The notes under the pieces are model-generated. The model did no database searches. It worked only from the letters and a program-made list of their open reading frames with translations, and was not told the origin of the DNA. The translations under genes and the position numbers were made by a program. Below are positions 37,176 through 46,251 of a stretch of 64,000 nucleotides of DNA, in pieces. Position 1 is the stretch's first letter; each line of letters opens with the position of its first letter. The stretch lies in contig NZ_NIOF01000009.1 in assembly GCF_002205645.1 (NCBI RefSeq), positions 62,001 through 126,000 on the forward strand. Reading direction: 5' to 3'. This DNA is from Roseateles aquatilis (GTDB lineage Bacteria > Pseudomonadota > Gammaproteobacteria > Burkholderiales > Burkholderiaceae_C).

Positions 37176-38135
37176 TCAGGCGAATGCCGCCGCCGGCTTC
37201 AGCCGCGCGCCCACCAGGCGCGCCGCGTACATCGCGGCGCCCAGCTCCGGTCCGAAGCGCGGCGCGGTCAGCGCCGCGCCCGGCAGCACGCGGGCCAGCG
37301 CGGCGCGCAACGCGTCGGTGACGGACTCGCCGGCCTCGAAGACACCGCCGGTGTAGGAGACCTCGACCCGCGCGTCCCGCGGCAGCGCGAGCTGTCGCGC
37401 CACGCCCAGCGCCAGCGCGGCCAGCTCGTCGCCGGCTCGCGTCAGCAGCGCCGCGGCTTGCGTGTCCCCATCGGCAGCGGCGGTCGAGACCAGCCGCGCC
37501 AGTTGCGCCAGCCGGCTGCGCGCCGCGGTGCCGTTGATCGCCGCGCAGACATCGAGGTCGTGCGTCACGCCGAAGTGCTGGCGCATGCGGCCGAGCAGCG
37601 GTCCCGGTTCCGCGCGGCCGTCGGCCATGCGGGAGAACAGCGCCAGCCCTTCGCGCGCCAGCCAGTAGGCGGAGCCCTCGTCGCCGAAGACCTCGCCCCA
37701 GCCGCCGCTGCGCGCGCCGCGCCCTTGCCACTCGCCGTAGGCGATGGAGCCGGTGCCCGCCACCAGGCTGATGCCGTCCTGGCCGCCGAGCGAGCCCGCC
37801 CAGCTGCAGATCATGTCGTTGCCGACCCGGCCGCGCGGCAGCACGTCCGCCAGCAACGCGTCGAACGCGGGCAGCAGGCTGCTGTCCTCGCCGTGCGCTG
37901 GCAGTCCGGCGAAGGCGGAGGTGACGGCAGGCGGCGTCAGCCCCGCCTGTCGCAGCGCCTCGGCCACGCCGTCGCGCAGCAGCGCGCGCAGCGCGTCGAA
38001 GCCGATCTCCAGGTAGTAGCTGGTCGTCGAGACATGGCGCGCGAGCAGCGCGCCGTCGCCGTCCAGCAGCAGGAAGGACGTCTTCGTGCCGCCGCCGTCG
38101 ATGCCGAGGTACACGGCGTGGTTGCCAGAGCTCAT
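37176..38135 (-). CDS. BadF/BadG-type sugar kinase (GlcNAc/GalNAc kinase-like)
   Basis: This 319-residue ASKHA ATPase has the phosphate-1 loop GIDGGGTKTSFLLLD and the metal/phosphate region GTGSIAYGEW. GGVFEAGESV lies near the adenosine site. Related proteins phosphorylate N-acetylglucosamine; in Aga pathways of proteobacteria a kinase of this fold is thought to make GalNAc-6-phosphate. This assignment rests on the agaS/agaR context. It would supply cytosolic phosphorylated sugar, in place of a PTS. Confidence 0.8.
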   Translation of the reverse strand: MSSGNHAVYLGIDGGGTKTSFLLLDGDGALLARHVSTTSYYLEIGFDALRALLRDGVAEALRQAGLTPPAVTSAFAGLPAHGEDSSLLPAFDALLADVLPRGRVGNDMICSWAGSLGGQDGISLVAGTGSIAYGEWQGRGARSGGWGEVFGDEGSAYWLAREGLALFSRMADGRAEPGPLLGRMRQHFGVTHDLDVCAAINGTAARSRLAQLARLVSTAAADGDTQAAALLTRAGDELAALALGVARQLALPRDARVEVSYTGGVFEAGESVTDALRAALARVLPGAALTAPRFGPELGAAMYAARLVGARLKPAAAFA

Positions 38136-38151
38136 GGGGTGATCCGGGGCT

Positions 38152-39327
38152 TCAGGCCGAGGGCTGTTCGAGCGGATGGATGATGACGCCGCTGACCACG
38201 CGGGTCACGGTGCCGGACGCGCTCGGATTGTCCGGCGTGATGCCGAGCTTGAGCGACGCCAGCAGCGCCAGGCACTGGCCGAAAACCAGCGCCACCGGCG
38301 CCAGCCCCAGGTCCGGCGCGTCGGCGGGCAGGTCCAGCAGCACGTCGTCCTGGGCCAGCGCCTCCTCGCCGTCGAGCGCGGCGGCGCTCAGCGCGACGAT
38401 GCGGCCGCGGCCCTGGCGGCGCAGCTCGCGCAGCAGGTCCAGGTCGTAGCGGCGCGTGTAGCGGTCATTGGAGAGCAGGATCAGCACCAGCGTGCGATCG
38501 TTCAGCACCGTCTTCGGACCATGCCGGAAGCCCAGCGGCGAATCGGCCAGCGCGACCAGCCGGCCGTCGGTCAGCTCCAGGATCTTCAGCGCCGCCTCGC
38601 GCGCCAGTCCCTGCAGGCCGTTGCTGCCGAGCACGACGACGCGCTCGAACGGCTGCTCGCTGAGCGCGGTCAGGCGCCCGGCCTCGGACGCCAGCAGGTG
38701 GCGCGTCGCGGCGCCCAGCGCCGCCACCGGCGGCAGCGCCAGGCCGAAGGCCCAGGCCGCGGCCAGCAGCATGCCGGTGAAGCTGGACGTCATCGCGAAG
38801 GCGCGGTCGTGCGTCTCGTCGGGCAGCAGCAGCACGTGGGCGCGCTCGCGCTCGCCCAGGCGGCGCGCCAGCGTGCCCTCGGCGGCGCAGGTCACCGCCA
38901 GGTGATGGCAGTCCTGGACGATCGCGTCCGCCAGCTCGACGGCGGCCAGGCTCTCCGGGCTGTTGCCCGAGCGGGCGAAGGACACCAGCAGCGTCGGCAC
39001 GCCGGGCTGCAGGCATTGCGCGGGGTTGGAGACGATGTCCGTCGTGGCCACCGCCTCGACGCGGATGCCCGGCCGCGCGCCGAGTTGCTGCAGCAGTGCG
39101 GGGGTCAGGCATTGCCCGATGAAGGCGGAGCTGCCCGCGCCGGTCAGCACGATGCGCAGGTCCGGCCGTGCCAGCAGCGGCTGCAGGAAGGCGTCCAGCG
39201 CCGGGCGTCGCGCCTGGACGAGCGCGTGCACCGCCTGCCAGACGGCGGGTTGCTGGGCGATCTCGTGCGCGGTGTGCGGCGCGCCGCGGCGGTCGAGGTC
39301 GGCGGGATCGAGGTTGAGCAGGGTCAT
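38152..39327 (-). CDS. agaS: SIS-domain protein AgaS (galactosamine-6-phosphate deaminase-isomerase)
   Basis: This 391-residue protein carries two SIS domains. The first includes IVLTGAGSSAFIGQCL and VSFARSGNSPES; the second includes VVVLGSNGLQGLAREAALKILELTDG and ADSPLGFRHGPK. Length and motifs fit AgaS, which converts galactosamine-6-phosphate to tagatose-6-phosphate. It lies 16 bases from the kinase gene and upstream of it, between the kinase and a tagatose-bisphosphate aldolase subunit, so the pathway fits. Confidence 0.86.
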   Translation of the reverse strand: MTLLNLDPADLDRRGAPHTAHEIAQQPAVWQAVHALVQARRPALDAFLQPLLARPDLRIVLTGAGSSAFIGQCLTPALLQQLGARPGIRVEAVATTDIVSNPAQCLQPGVPTLLVSFARSGNSPESLAAVELADAIVQDCHHLAVTCAAEGTLARRLGERERAHVLLLPDETHDRAFAMTSSFTGMLLAAAWAFGLALPPVAALGAATRHLLASEAGRLTALSEQPFERVVVLGSNGLQGLAREAALKILELTDGRLVALADSPLGFRHGPKTVLNDRTLVLILLSNDRYTRRYDLDLLRELRRQGRGRIVALSAAALDGEEALAQDDVLLDLPADAPDLGLAPVALVFGQCLALLASLKLGITPDNPSASGTVTRVVSGVIIHPLEQPSA

Positions 39328-39372
39328 CGTCTTGTTGTGTCGGTGGGAAGGGACGCGCGCGGGTGGCCCGGT

Positions 39373-40674
39373 TCAGGCGGCGCAGGCGTGCAGGTAGGGG
39401 CGCAGCGACTGCGCGGTGCCGTAGCGCAGCAGCTCGGCCGGGCGATTGCGCAGCCGGCCGTCGCGGACCGCGTCGTACTGGCGCGGCAGGAACTGGCTCA
39501 GCAGCGTCAGCGGTGGTGGCGAATGTTCCAGCCGGTCCAGCAGGCCGGCGCAGGCGCGTTGCACCGCCGGATGCGTCCAGTAGTAGCGGATGCGGTCGCT
39601 CAGGCTGTAGGCCAGGTCGACCGTCAGCCGCGCCGGGTCCTGGTAGTAGGGCTGCCAGTGGCCCGGCTCGGCGCGCATCACGCCGAGCACCGTCTCGATC
39701 AGGTCGTCGCCGCCGGCCTGGCGGCCCAGCCATTCGCGCTCGATCGCGGCGAGGCCCCACAGCGTCTCGCGCAGCGCGAAGGTCGCGCCGGGACCGACCT
39801 TGAGGATCGCGAAGTGATCGCGGGCCAGTTGCGCCAGGCGCTGCGGGGTCTGGTAATCGGTGGAGTGAGCCTCGAAGACCAGGCCCGGCTGCGTCTCGAT
39901 GAAGGCGCTCAACGCGCGCGCCTTCTCGGGGCGGTAATCGATGACCTTGTGGTGGTCGAACTCCACGCCCGGCTGCACGACCATCGCGATCACGCGCTCG
40001 AAGGCGGCGTCGAGCCCCGCGCCGGCGAAGGCCTCGCGGTGCAGCGCCAGCGTCGCGCCGGCCGCCTGCGGCGAGGTGACGGCGAGGTCGTCCAGGTCCT
40101 CGTGTGCGCCGCCCGGCACCGGCACCTCGGTGCCGATGACGTAGACCGGCGGCTCGCCGCGGTCGGGCGTGTCGCGCCAGGCGTGCTCGGCGGCCAAGCA
40201 CAGGCGGACCGCGCGGGCGGCGATCTCGGGCTCGGGCAGCGGCACCGGATCGTCGGCGCAGGACATCGAGCAATCCAGGTGGATCTTGCGAAAGCCGGCG
40301 GCGACGTACCGCGCCACCATCACCTCGGCCTTGGCCATCGCCTGTGCCGCGGGCAGCTTGCGCCAGGCGTTGGGGCCGAGGTGGTCGCCGCCCAGGATCA
40401 GCAGGCCCGGGTCGACGCCTTCGGCCGCGGCCAGCGCCAGCACGAAGCGGCGGAAGTCCACCGGCGTCATGCCGGTGTAGCCGCCGTCCTGGTTGACCTG
40501 GTTGGAGGTGGCCTCGATCAGCGCGGGGCGGCCCAGCGCCGCGCATTCGCGCAGCGTCGCGGCGATGACGACCGGGTGCGCCGAGCACACCGACGGGATG
40601 CCGACGGCCGGCGAGTGATCGTTGAGCGGCGCGGCCTGCTTGTGGCGGCGCACGATGTCGAGCATGAGTTTCAA
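39373..40674 (-). CDS. kbaZ: Tagatose-bisphosphate aldolase KbaZ/GatZ-like subunit
   Basis: This 433-residue protein matches the KbaZ/GatZ/AgaZ family: MLDIVRRHKQ, GIPSVCSAHP, ATSNQVNQDGGYTGM, LGGDHLGPNAWR, HLDCSMSCADDP and EAHSTDYQ. Family members are described as a non-catalytic aldolase subunit, or alternatively as a tagatose-6-phosphate kinase in Aga pathways. The start is probably TTG at 40674, since GGAAGGA lies six bases upstream; the ATG at 40665 is the alternative. No catalytic KbaY is present in the window. Confidence 0.85.
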   Translation of the reverse strand: MKLMLDIVRRHKQAAPLNDHSPAVGIPSVCSAHPVVIAATLRECAALGRPALIEATSNQVNQDGGYTGMTPVDFRRFVLALAAAEGVDPGLLILGGDHLGPNAWRKLPAAQAMAKAEVMVARYVAAGFRKIHLDCSMSCADDPVPLPEPEIAARAVRLCLAAEHAWRDTPDRGEPPVYVIGTEVPVPGGAHEDLDDLAVTSPQAAGATLALHREAFAGAGLDAAFERVIAMVVQPGVEFDHHKVIDYRPEKARALSAFIETQPGLVFEAHSTDYQTPQRLAQLARDHFAILKVGPGATFALRETLWGLAAIEREWLGRQAGGDDLIETVLGVMRAEPGHWQPYYQDPARLTVDLAYSLSDRIRYYWTHPAVQRACAGLLDRLEHSPPPLTLLSQFLPRQYDAVRDGRLRNRPAELLRYGTAQSLRPYLHACAA

Positions 40675-40781
40675 GCGGGTTCCTTCCGGTCGGAGGGCAG
40701 CGGCCGGGACGGCGGCTGCGATGAATAGGGCGCGCGGGGCGGCGGAATCAGTCCATGCGTGGTGGGGGAGGGCCGGCGGGG

Positions 40782-41714
40782 TCAGGCCTTGCCATCCCGG
40801 GCGGGGTCGAGGTTCGGATCGGTCGCGGCGGCCTTGACCGGGCCGCCGCCTTCGGGTTGCAGCGCCAGCAGCAGCGCGGCCAGCAACGCCAGCGCCACGC
40901 CGACCAGCTTGGCGCCGCTGGGCGAGGCACCGCTCAACGCCATCGACAGCAGCGCGGTCAGCAGCGGCGCGCCGGCGTTGACCAGCGGCGACACCACCAG
41001 CGCCTTGCCGTGGCGGAAGGCATGCACCAGCGTCAGCGCGCCGATCGCGTTCAGCACCTGGATCACCGCGGCCAGGCCGGGGCCGTCCCACCCCCAGGGG
41101 ATCGGGCGGGAGAAGTCCGTCATCCACAGCGCCGCCGGGATGCACAGCAAGGCGCTGACGGTCATGTAGAAGAAGATGCTCTCGGCGCTGGCGGCCGCGT
41201 TGGCGGTCTTCAGGAAGTAAGCCTGCAGGCCCCAGGACGCCATCACGATCAGCGCCAGCCCGAACCACAGCCCCAGCGCCTGGCCCTGCTGCCCGAACTG
41301 GAAGTCGAACAGCGGCAGTGCGCACAGCGCCAGCACGATGCCAGCGACGCCCAGCCGCCCGGTACGCTCGCCCAGCAGGCCGAAGGACAGCGCGATCGTC
41401 ACCGCCGGCGACAGCGACACGATGGGGAAGATCAGGTAAGCGGGCCCGGACTCGACCGCGCGGAACAGCAGCATCTGCCCGCCCGCGCCGAGCAGGCCCA
41501 CCGTCAGCCCCTGCGCGACCGCGCGCCGGTCGCGCTGCAGCCGCCAGCCGGCACGCGCCAGCACGATCAAGGCCGGCGGAATCATCGTCAGCGCCCACAC
41601 GACGTACACGAGCGTGTCGGGGAAGCCGCGCTCGGCGGAGAGTCCGGTCAACGCGCCCCACGCGCCCCAGAACAGGGTGGTGATGAGGGCGTAGGTCAGC
41701 CAATGTCGTTGCAT
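40782..41714 (-). CDS. DMT/EamA-family permease
   Basis: This 310-residue protein has ten hydrophobic segments, two EamA repeats (residues ~5-140 and ~150-290) and a polar C-terminus. The first gene on the minus strand of the Aga locus, it has a perfect CTTTCGTACGAAAG palindrome 24 bases upstream of its start. It could be the inner-membrane importer for the amino sugar, since no other importer is in the locus. That is an inference from position; EamA proteins also export small metabolites. Confidence 0.8.
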   Translation of the reverse strand: MQRHWLTYALITTLFWGAWGALTGLSAERGFPDTLVYVVWALTMIPPALIVLARAGWRLQRDRRAVAQGLTVGLLGAGGQMLLFRAVESGPAYLIFPIVSLSPAVTIALSFGLLGERTGRLGVAGIVLALCALPLFDFQFGQQGQALGLWFGLALIVMASWGLQAYFLKTANAAASAESIFFYMTVSALLCIPAALWMTDFSRPIPWGWDGPGLAAVIQVLNAIGALTLVHAFRHGKALVVSPLVNAGAPLLTALLSMALSGASPSGAKLVGVALALLAALLLALQPEGGGPVKAAATDPNLDPARDGKA

Positions 41715-41737
41715 CGAGGGCTTTCGGGTTTTGATAA

Positions 41738-41751
41738 CTTTCGTACGAAAG
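41738..41751. promoter_or_regulatory. Palindromic operator candidate
   Basis: CTTTCGTACGAAAG is a perfect 14-base palindrome, 24 bases before the ATG of the DMT permease gene. Its half-site CTTTCG recurs 17 bases away at 41721. The likely binder is AgaR. Confidence 0.5.
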
Positions 41752-41931
41752 AATAAGGCAGGAAAATCGGAAACACAACGGAAGTTTCCGTGAGAGCCCG
41801 CCGGAGCAGGTGTTTCGAGGGAAAACCCGAACGATTGAGCGAGCTGCTCCAGGCCGAGTGCGTCGCTTTGGTATCCGAATGCTTTCGGCGATAGGCATAT
41901 CGAAAGAAAGAACGTCGGTAAAAACGATATA

Positions 41932-41947
41932 CGAAATCAATCGAAAG
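41932..41947. promoter_or_regulatory. Candidate AgaR operator near the TonB receptor gene
   Basis: CGAAATCAATCGAAAG lies about 150 bases before the receptor ATG. Its complement, CTTTCGATTGATTTCG, agrees with the site at 37090-37105 at 14 of 16 bases. Confidence 0.5.
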
Positions 41948-42098
41948 GATGCGTAGACTTGCGGCAAGCCGGTCAGAGGTCCAGGGACCGGCGCTCCGCG
42001 CCAGCCTGAGAGAGAGACCCGGCGCGCCTTCAGCGGAATCCCTCCGCCGCTCCCGACAGCCCGGGAAGCGACGGACCAAGACAACAAGGAACCATGTG

Positions 42099-44975
42099 AT
42101 GCGAGCTCCCCTGCATTCCCTCCTGCAAGCCAGATTCGCGCGGCGACCGGTGTCGGCCGCCGCGACGCTGGCGGCGCTGAGCTGCCTGGCCGTGGGCCAG
42201 GTCCAGGCGCAGGTTCAGCCGCCGGCCGCGGCCGCTTCGGCGCCCCCGACCCAACCCGCCGCCAAGGACGCCACCGCCGACCAGACGCTGGAACGGGTCG
42301 AGATCACCGGTACCCGCGCCAGCCTGCAGCGCTCGCTGAACCTGAAGCGCAATGCCGCCGGCGTGCAGGACAGCATCAGCGCGACCGAACTCGGTCGCTT
42401 TCCCGATGACAACGTCGCCGATTCGCTGAGCCACATCACCGGCGTGTCGATCTCCCGCACGGCGGGCGGCGAGGGCCAGAAGGTCAGCGTGCGCGGGCTG
42501 GGACCGGAATACACGCTCACGACCTTCAACAACCGCATCCTGGCCACCGACGGCGCGGGCCGCGACTTCGCCTTCGACGTGCTGCCGTCGGACATCATCA
42601 ACGGCGCGGACGTCGTGAAGTCGGCGCAGGCCTCGGTCATGGAAGGCGCCATCGGCGGCCTGATCAACCTGCGCTCGGCCAGCCCGTTCGACCAGCCGGG
42701 CCAGCACGGGATCATGCGCGTCGAGGGTGACCGCAACTTCATGTCCAGGCTCAACGGCGGCAAGGTCTCGGCCACCTACAGCAACACCTTCGGCAAGGAG
42801 CTGGGCGTGCTGCTGGGCGTGGTCTACGCCGACCGCAAGGTCCGCACCGACACCGCCGGCAACGACGGCGGCTGGACGCGCAATCCGATCTCCGACCCCG
42901 CCGCCAACTGGACCGGCAATGCCTGGGGCGGCAACATCGACCCGAACGGCAACGGCGTGCTCGATCCCAACGAGGAAGGCCTGATCGGACCGGGCCAGTT
43001 CCGCGTCGGCTCGATCATGGAACAGAAGAAGCGCACGGCGCTGTCGGGCAAGGTCGAGTGGCGGCCCAGCGACGACGTGAAGGTCACCGTCGACGGCATC
43101 AAGACGCGGTTGAACTCGCCGCAGGTCGGCTACCAGCAGTCGTTCTACACGCTGTTCGCGCCGGGCCGCTGGTCCAACATGCAGGTCCAGAACGGCGTCG
43201 TCACCAGCTTCACGATGAACAGCGCCAACCCGGACAACCAGCTGAATCCCGAGCTGCTGAACGTCACCGAGCACCGCGTCGTCGACAGCGCCGTCTACGG
43301 CGCCAACGTCGAGTGGAAGGCCACCAGCACGCTGAAGTTCGACGGCGACATCTACCAGTCCACCTCCAAGCGCCACTCCGGCGGCCAGGACACCTACACG
43401 GTCCTGCGCATGAACCAGCCCAACGTGACCACGGTGCAGCTGACCGGGTCCGCGGTGCCGGACATCGAAACCACCTTCAACGACGGCCGGGACCTGGTGA
43501 GCGGGCTGGCCTCGGGCAAGTTCGGCCCCAGCGACTTCAACACCCACTACCTCGGCCTGTCCGGCGACAACATCGACGACAAGATCCGCGGCCTCACGCT
43601 GAATGGCGCGTGGACCGTCGACCGCTTCAACGTCGACACGATCCGCTTCGGCATCAGCAACACGCGGCGCGACAAGAACCGCGATCTGGTGGACAACGCC
43701 ATCAACGGCGGCGAGAACTACTACTCCGGCACCAACGCGATCAACGTCGCCACGCTGGGCGGCAACGTGCTGGACCAGCACCTGAGCCTGCCCAACTTCA
43801 TGAACGGCGTCAGCGGCAATTTCCCGCGCAGCTTCCTGGGCTTCGACGTGCCCAATTACCTGGCGGCGCTGCAGGCCTACAACGGCAAGCCGCGTCCCGA
43901 CGGCGGCGTCTACGACTTCAGCAAGGCCGGCCCGGTCTGGAACCCGCTGCAGAGCTACCGCGTGCGGGAGAAGACCACCTCCGCCTTCATCCAGGCCGAC
44001 CTGTCCGGCGACAAGTGGAACGCGGACGTGGGCGTGCGCCTCGTGAAGACCAAGACCTCGTCCAAGGCCTGGGACGCCAAGATCCAGAGCCTGACCGAGA
44101 ACGGCCCCTTCAACTACACCGCCGTCTACGCCGCGCCGACCGAGATCGGCCAGGACGCCAGCTACACCTACGGCCTGCCGTCGGCCAACTTCGTCTGGCA
44201 CTTCGACGACAAGCTGCAGCTGCGCCTGGGCGCGGCCAAGACGATGGCGCGTCCGTCGGTGGAGCAACTGGCCCCGACCAGCACCACCGCGAGCGTCGCC
44301 TGGGGCGACTTCACGCAGGTCTACGGCGGCAACGCGGAGCTCAAGCCCTACAGCGCCAAGCAGTACGACGCGTCGCTGGAGTGGTACTACGCGCGCAACT
44401 CGGCGCTGACCTTCGCGGTGTTCCAGAAGAACATCAAGAACCAGATCACCACCAGCTGGCAGACCGGCGTGGACATCGGCGTGCCCGGCCATCTGTTCAA
44501 CGTGATGAAGCCGATCAACGGCGACACGGCGCGGGTGCGCGGCATGGAGATCGGCTTCCAGCACCTGTGGGACAACGGCTTCGGCGTGCGGGCGCAGCAC
44601 ACGCGCAACAACTCCAAGAGCGTGGTGGCGGGCGTGGAGGGGCCGCTGGCCGGCATCGCGCCGGCGACGTCCTCGATCGGCGTGCTGTATGAGAAGGGCC
44701 CGTGGAGCCTGAGCACGACGGCCGACCACACGGACGAGTTCGTCTCCGCGATCAACGTGCTGGGCCCCGGTTTCCACGAGCGCGCCAAGGCCATCACCTG
44801 GCTGACCGCGCAGGCCTCGTACGAGGTCAACCAGTGGCTGAAGATCAGCATCGAAGGCCGCAACCTGACCGACGCCAAGCAGGAGTACACGCTGGGCAAC
44901 GGCCAGATCACGCTGCCGCAGGGCTACAACCGCTGGGGCCGCGCGATCACCATCGGCGCCAGCCTGAAGTTCTGA
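42099..44975 (+). CDS. TonB-dependent receptor, carbohydrate-use type
   Basis: This 958-residue outer-membrane barrel begins with a signal peptide (about residues 1-37, ending AQAQ). The plug carries ERVEITGTRASLQRSLNLKRNAAGVQDSI..., ELGRFPDDNVADSL and the C-terminal barrel ends in LKF. This N-terminal pattern is that of receptors found next to glycosidase genes in glycan-utilisation loci of proteobacteria. AAGGA precedes the ATG. It is the first gene of the glycosidase operon and would import an oligosaccharide across the outer membrane with TonB energy. Confidence 0.9.
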   Translation: MRAPLHSLLQARFARRPVSAAATLAALSCLAVGQVQAQVQPPAAAASAPPTQPAAKDATADQTLERVEITGTRASLQRSLNLKRNAAGVQDSISATELGRFPDDNVADSLSHITGVSISRTAGGEGQKVSVRGLGPEYTLTTFNNRILATDGAGRDFAFDVLPSDIINGADVVKSAQASVMEGAIGGLINLRSASPFDQPGQHGIMRVEGDRNFMSRLNGGKVSATYSNTFGKELGVLLGVVYADRKVRTDTAGNDGGWTRNPISDPAANWTGNAWGGNIDPNGNGVLDPNEEGLIGPGQFRVGSIMEQKKRTALSGKVEWRPSDDVKVTVDGIKTRLNSPQVGYQQSFYTLFAPGRWSNMQVQNGVVTSFTMNSANPDNQLNPELLNVTEHRVVDSAVYGANVEWKATSTLKFDGDIYQSTSKRHSGGQDTYTVLRMNQPNVTTVQLTGSAVPDIETTFNDGRDLVSGLASGKFGPSDFNTHYLGLSGDNIDDKIRGLTLNGAWTVDRFNVDTIRFGISNTRRDKNRDLVDNAINGGENYYSGTNAINVATLGGNVLDQHLSLPNFMNGVSGNFPRSFLGFDVPNYLAALQAYNGKPRPDGGVYDFSKAGPVWNPLQSYRVREKTTSAFIQADLSGDKWNADVGVRLVKTKTSSKAWDAKIQSLTENGPFNYTAVYAAPTEIGQDASYTYGLPSANFVWHFDDKLQLRLGAAKTMARPSVEQLAPTSTTASVAWGDFTQVYGGNAELKPYSAKQYDASLEWYYARNSALTFAVFQKNIKNQITTSWQTGVDIGVPGHLFNVMKPINGDTARVRGMEIGFQHLWDNGFGVRAQHTRNNSKSVVAGVEGPLAGIAPATSSIGVLYEKGPWSLSTTADHTDEFVSAINVLGPGFHERAKAITWLTAQASYEVNQWLKISIEGRNLTDAKQEYTLGNGQITLPQGYNRWGRAITIGASLKF

Positions 44976-45102
44976 CCTTCGCGCCACCCGGCGCCGCGGC
45001 GGACGCGCTCCGCCCGGCCCGGGTTTCTCGCGTGCCATGCTCGGCCCCTCGCGCCGAGTCCCTCATCCGTCTCAGAGCCTGTCTCAGACCCGCAAGCCCA
45101 CG

Positions 45103-46251
45103 ATGATGAACCTCCTCCCCCGCGCCGCCGTGCTGGCGACCGTCCTCGCCGCCGCCTGCGCGGCGACGCCGGCCCAGGCGGCCGACGCTTCCGCCGGCAA
45201 GGCCGCCCCGAAGTCCGCCAACTCGGCCAAACCCTACGCGATGGCCGACTTCGCGCGCGTGCCCAAGATCGATGCGCACGTGCACCTGCACAACCCCGAT
45301 CCGGCCTTCGTCGAGGCGGCCAAGCGGCTCAACTTCAAGCTGCTGACGATCAACGTCGACTACCCGGACTTCCCGCCGCTGGACGACCAGCAGCGCGTCG
45401 CGCTGGCGCTCAAGCAGGCGCATCCGGACGACATCGCCTGGGCGGTCAGCTTCTCCAGCGACACCTCGGACCAGCCCGGCTGGCTCGCGGCGACGCAGGC
45501 GCGCGTGGACGCCGGCCTGGCGCAGGGCGCCGTCGGCGTGAAGGTGTGGAAGAACATCGGCATGAGCCTGCGCGGCGCCGACGGCAAGCTGGTGATGATC
45601 GACGACGCGCGCTTCAAGCCGCTGTTCGACTACTTCACGCGGCAGGGCATCGCGGTGCTGGGCCATCAAGGCGAGCCGCACAACTGCTGGCTGCCGCTGG
45701 AGAAGATGTCGGTCAACAACGACCGCGAGTACTTCGCCCATCACCCGCAGTACCACATGGCCCTGCATCCGGAGATGCCCAGCTGGGAGGACCAGATGGC
45801 TGCGCGCGACCGCATGGTGGCGGCGCATCCGGGCATGCGTTTCGTGGGCATGCACATGGCCTCGCTGGAGCGCGACGTGGATGAGCTGGCCGCCTTCCTG
45901 GACCGCTTTCCGACGGCCGTCGTGGACGTGGCCGCGCGCATCGGCCAGTTGCAGGCGCAGAGCCAGCACGACCGCGAGAAGGTGCGCCGCTTCCTGATCA
46001 AGTACCAGGACCGGCTGCTGTACGGCACCGACATCGCGCAGGCGCCCGACCAGTCCGGCGCGGCGCTGCTCCGGGAAGTCGAGCCCGTGTGGCGCATGCA
46101 CTGGCGTTACTTCAACACCGCGGAGCGCTTCAAGGTGTCCGACCTGGACCGGCCGGTGCGCGGGCTCGCGCTGCCGCGCGAGGTCGTGGACAAGCTCTAT
46201 CACCTGAACGCCGAGCGGGCCTTCCCCGGCGGCTGGAGGGCGCAGCGATGA
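45103..46251 (+). CDS. Exported amidohydrolase (amidohydrolase_2 type)
   Basis: This 382-residue protein begins with an Ala-rich signal peptide (about residues 1-25). The metal-dependent TIM-barrel shows IDAHVHLH (first metal His pair), GVKVWKNIG, LGHQGEPHN, FVGMHMASL and the final YGTDIA Asp. This family includes decarboxylases, sugar lactonases and other hydrolases. Its position between the receptor and glycosidase genes suggests action on the same glycan. The reaction is not known. Confidence 0.72.
   Translation: MMNLLPRAAVLATVLAAACAATPAQAADASAGKAAPKSANSAKPYAMADFARVPKIDAHVHLHNPDPAFVEAAKRLNFKLLTINVDYPDFPPLDDQQRVALALKQAHPDDIAWAVSFSSDTSDQPGWLAATQARVDAGLAQGAVGVKVWKNIGMSLRGADGKLVMIDDARFKPLFDYFTRQGIAVLGHQGEPHNCWLPLEKMSVNNDREYFAHHPQYHMALHPEMPSWEDQMAARDRMVAAHPGMRFVGMHMASLERDVDELAAFLDRFPTAVVDVAARIGQLQAQSQHDREKVRRFLIKYQDRLLYGTDIAQAPDQSGAALLREVEPVWRMHWRYFNTAERFKVSDLDRPVRGLALPREVVDKLYHLNAERAFPGGWRAQR

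Larger units (their letters stand above)
41715..42098. promoter_or_regulatory. Divergent control region of the amino-sugar locus
   Basis: This 384-base region separates two operons and is AT-richer than its surroundings. It holds CTTTCG at 41721-41726, the perfect palindrome CTTTCGTACGAAAG at 41738-41751, CTTTCG at 41882-41887, CGAAAG at 41901-41906, and the 16-base CGAAATCAATCGAAAG at 41932-41947. The last, as its complement, is nearly the same as the site upstream of agaR. A smaller inverted repeat (CGGAAAC/GTTTCCG) lies near 41768-41790. No gene is present. Confidence 0.65.
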
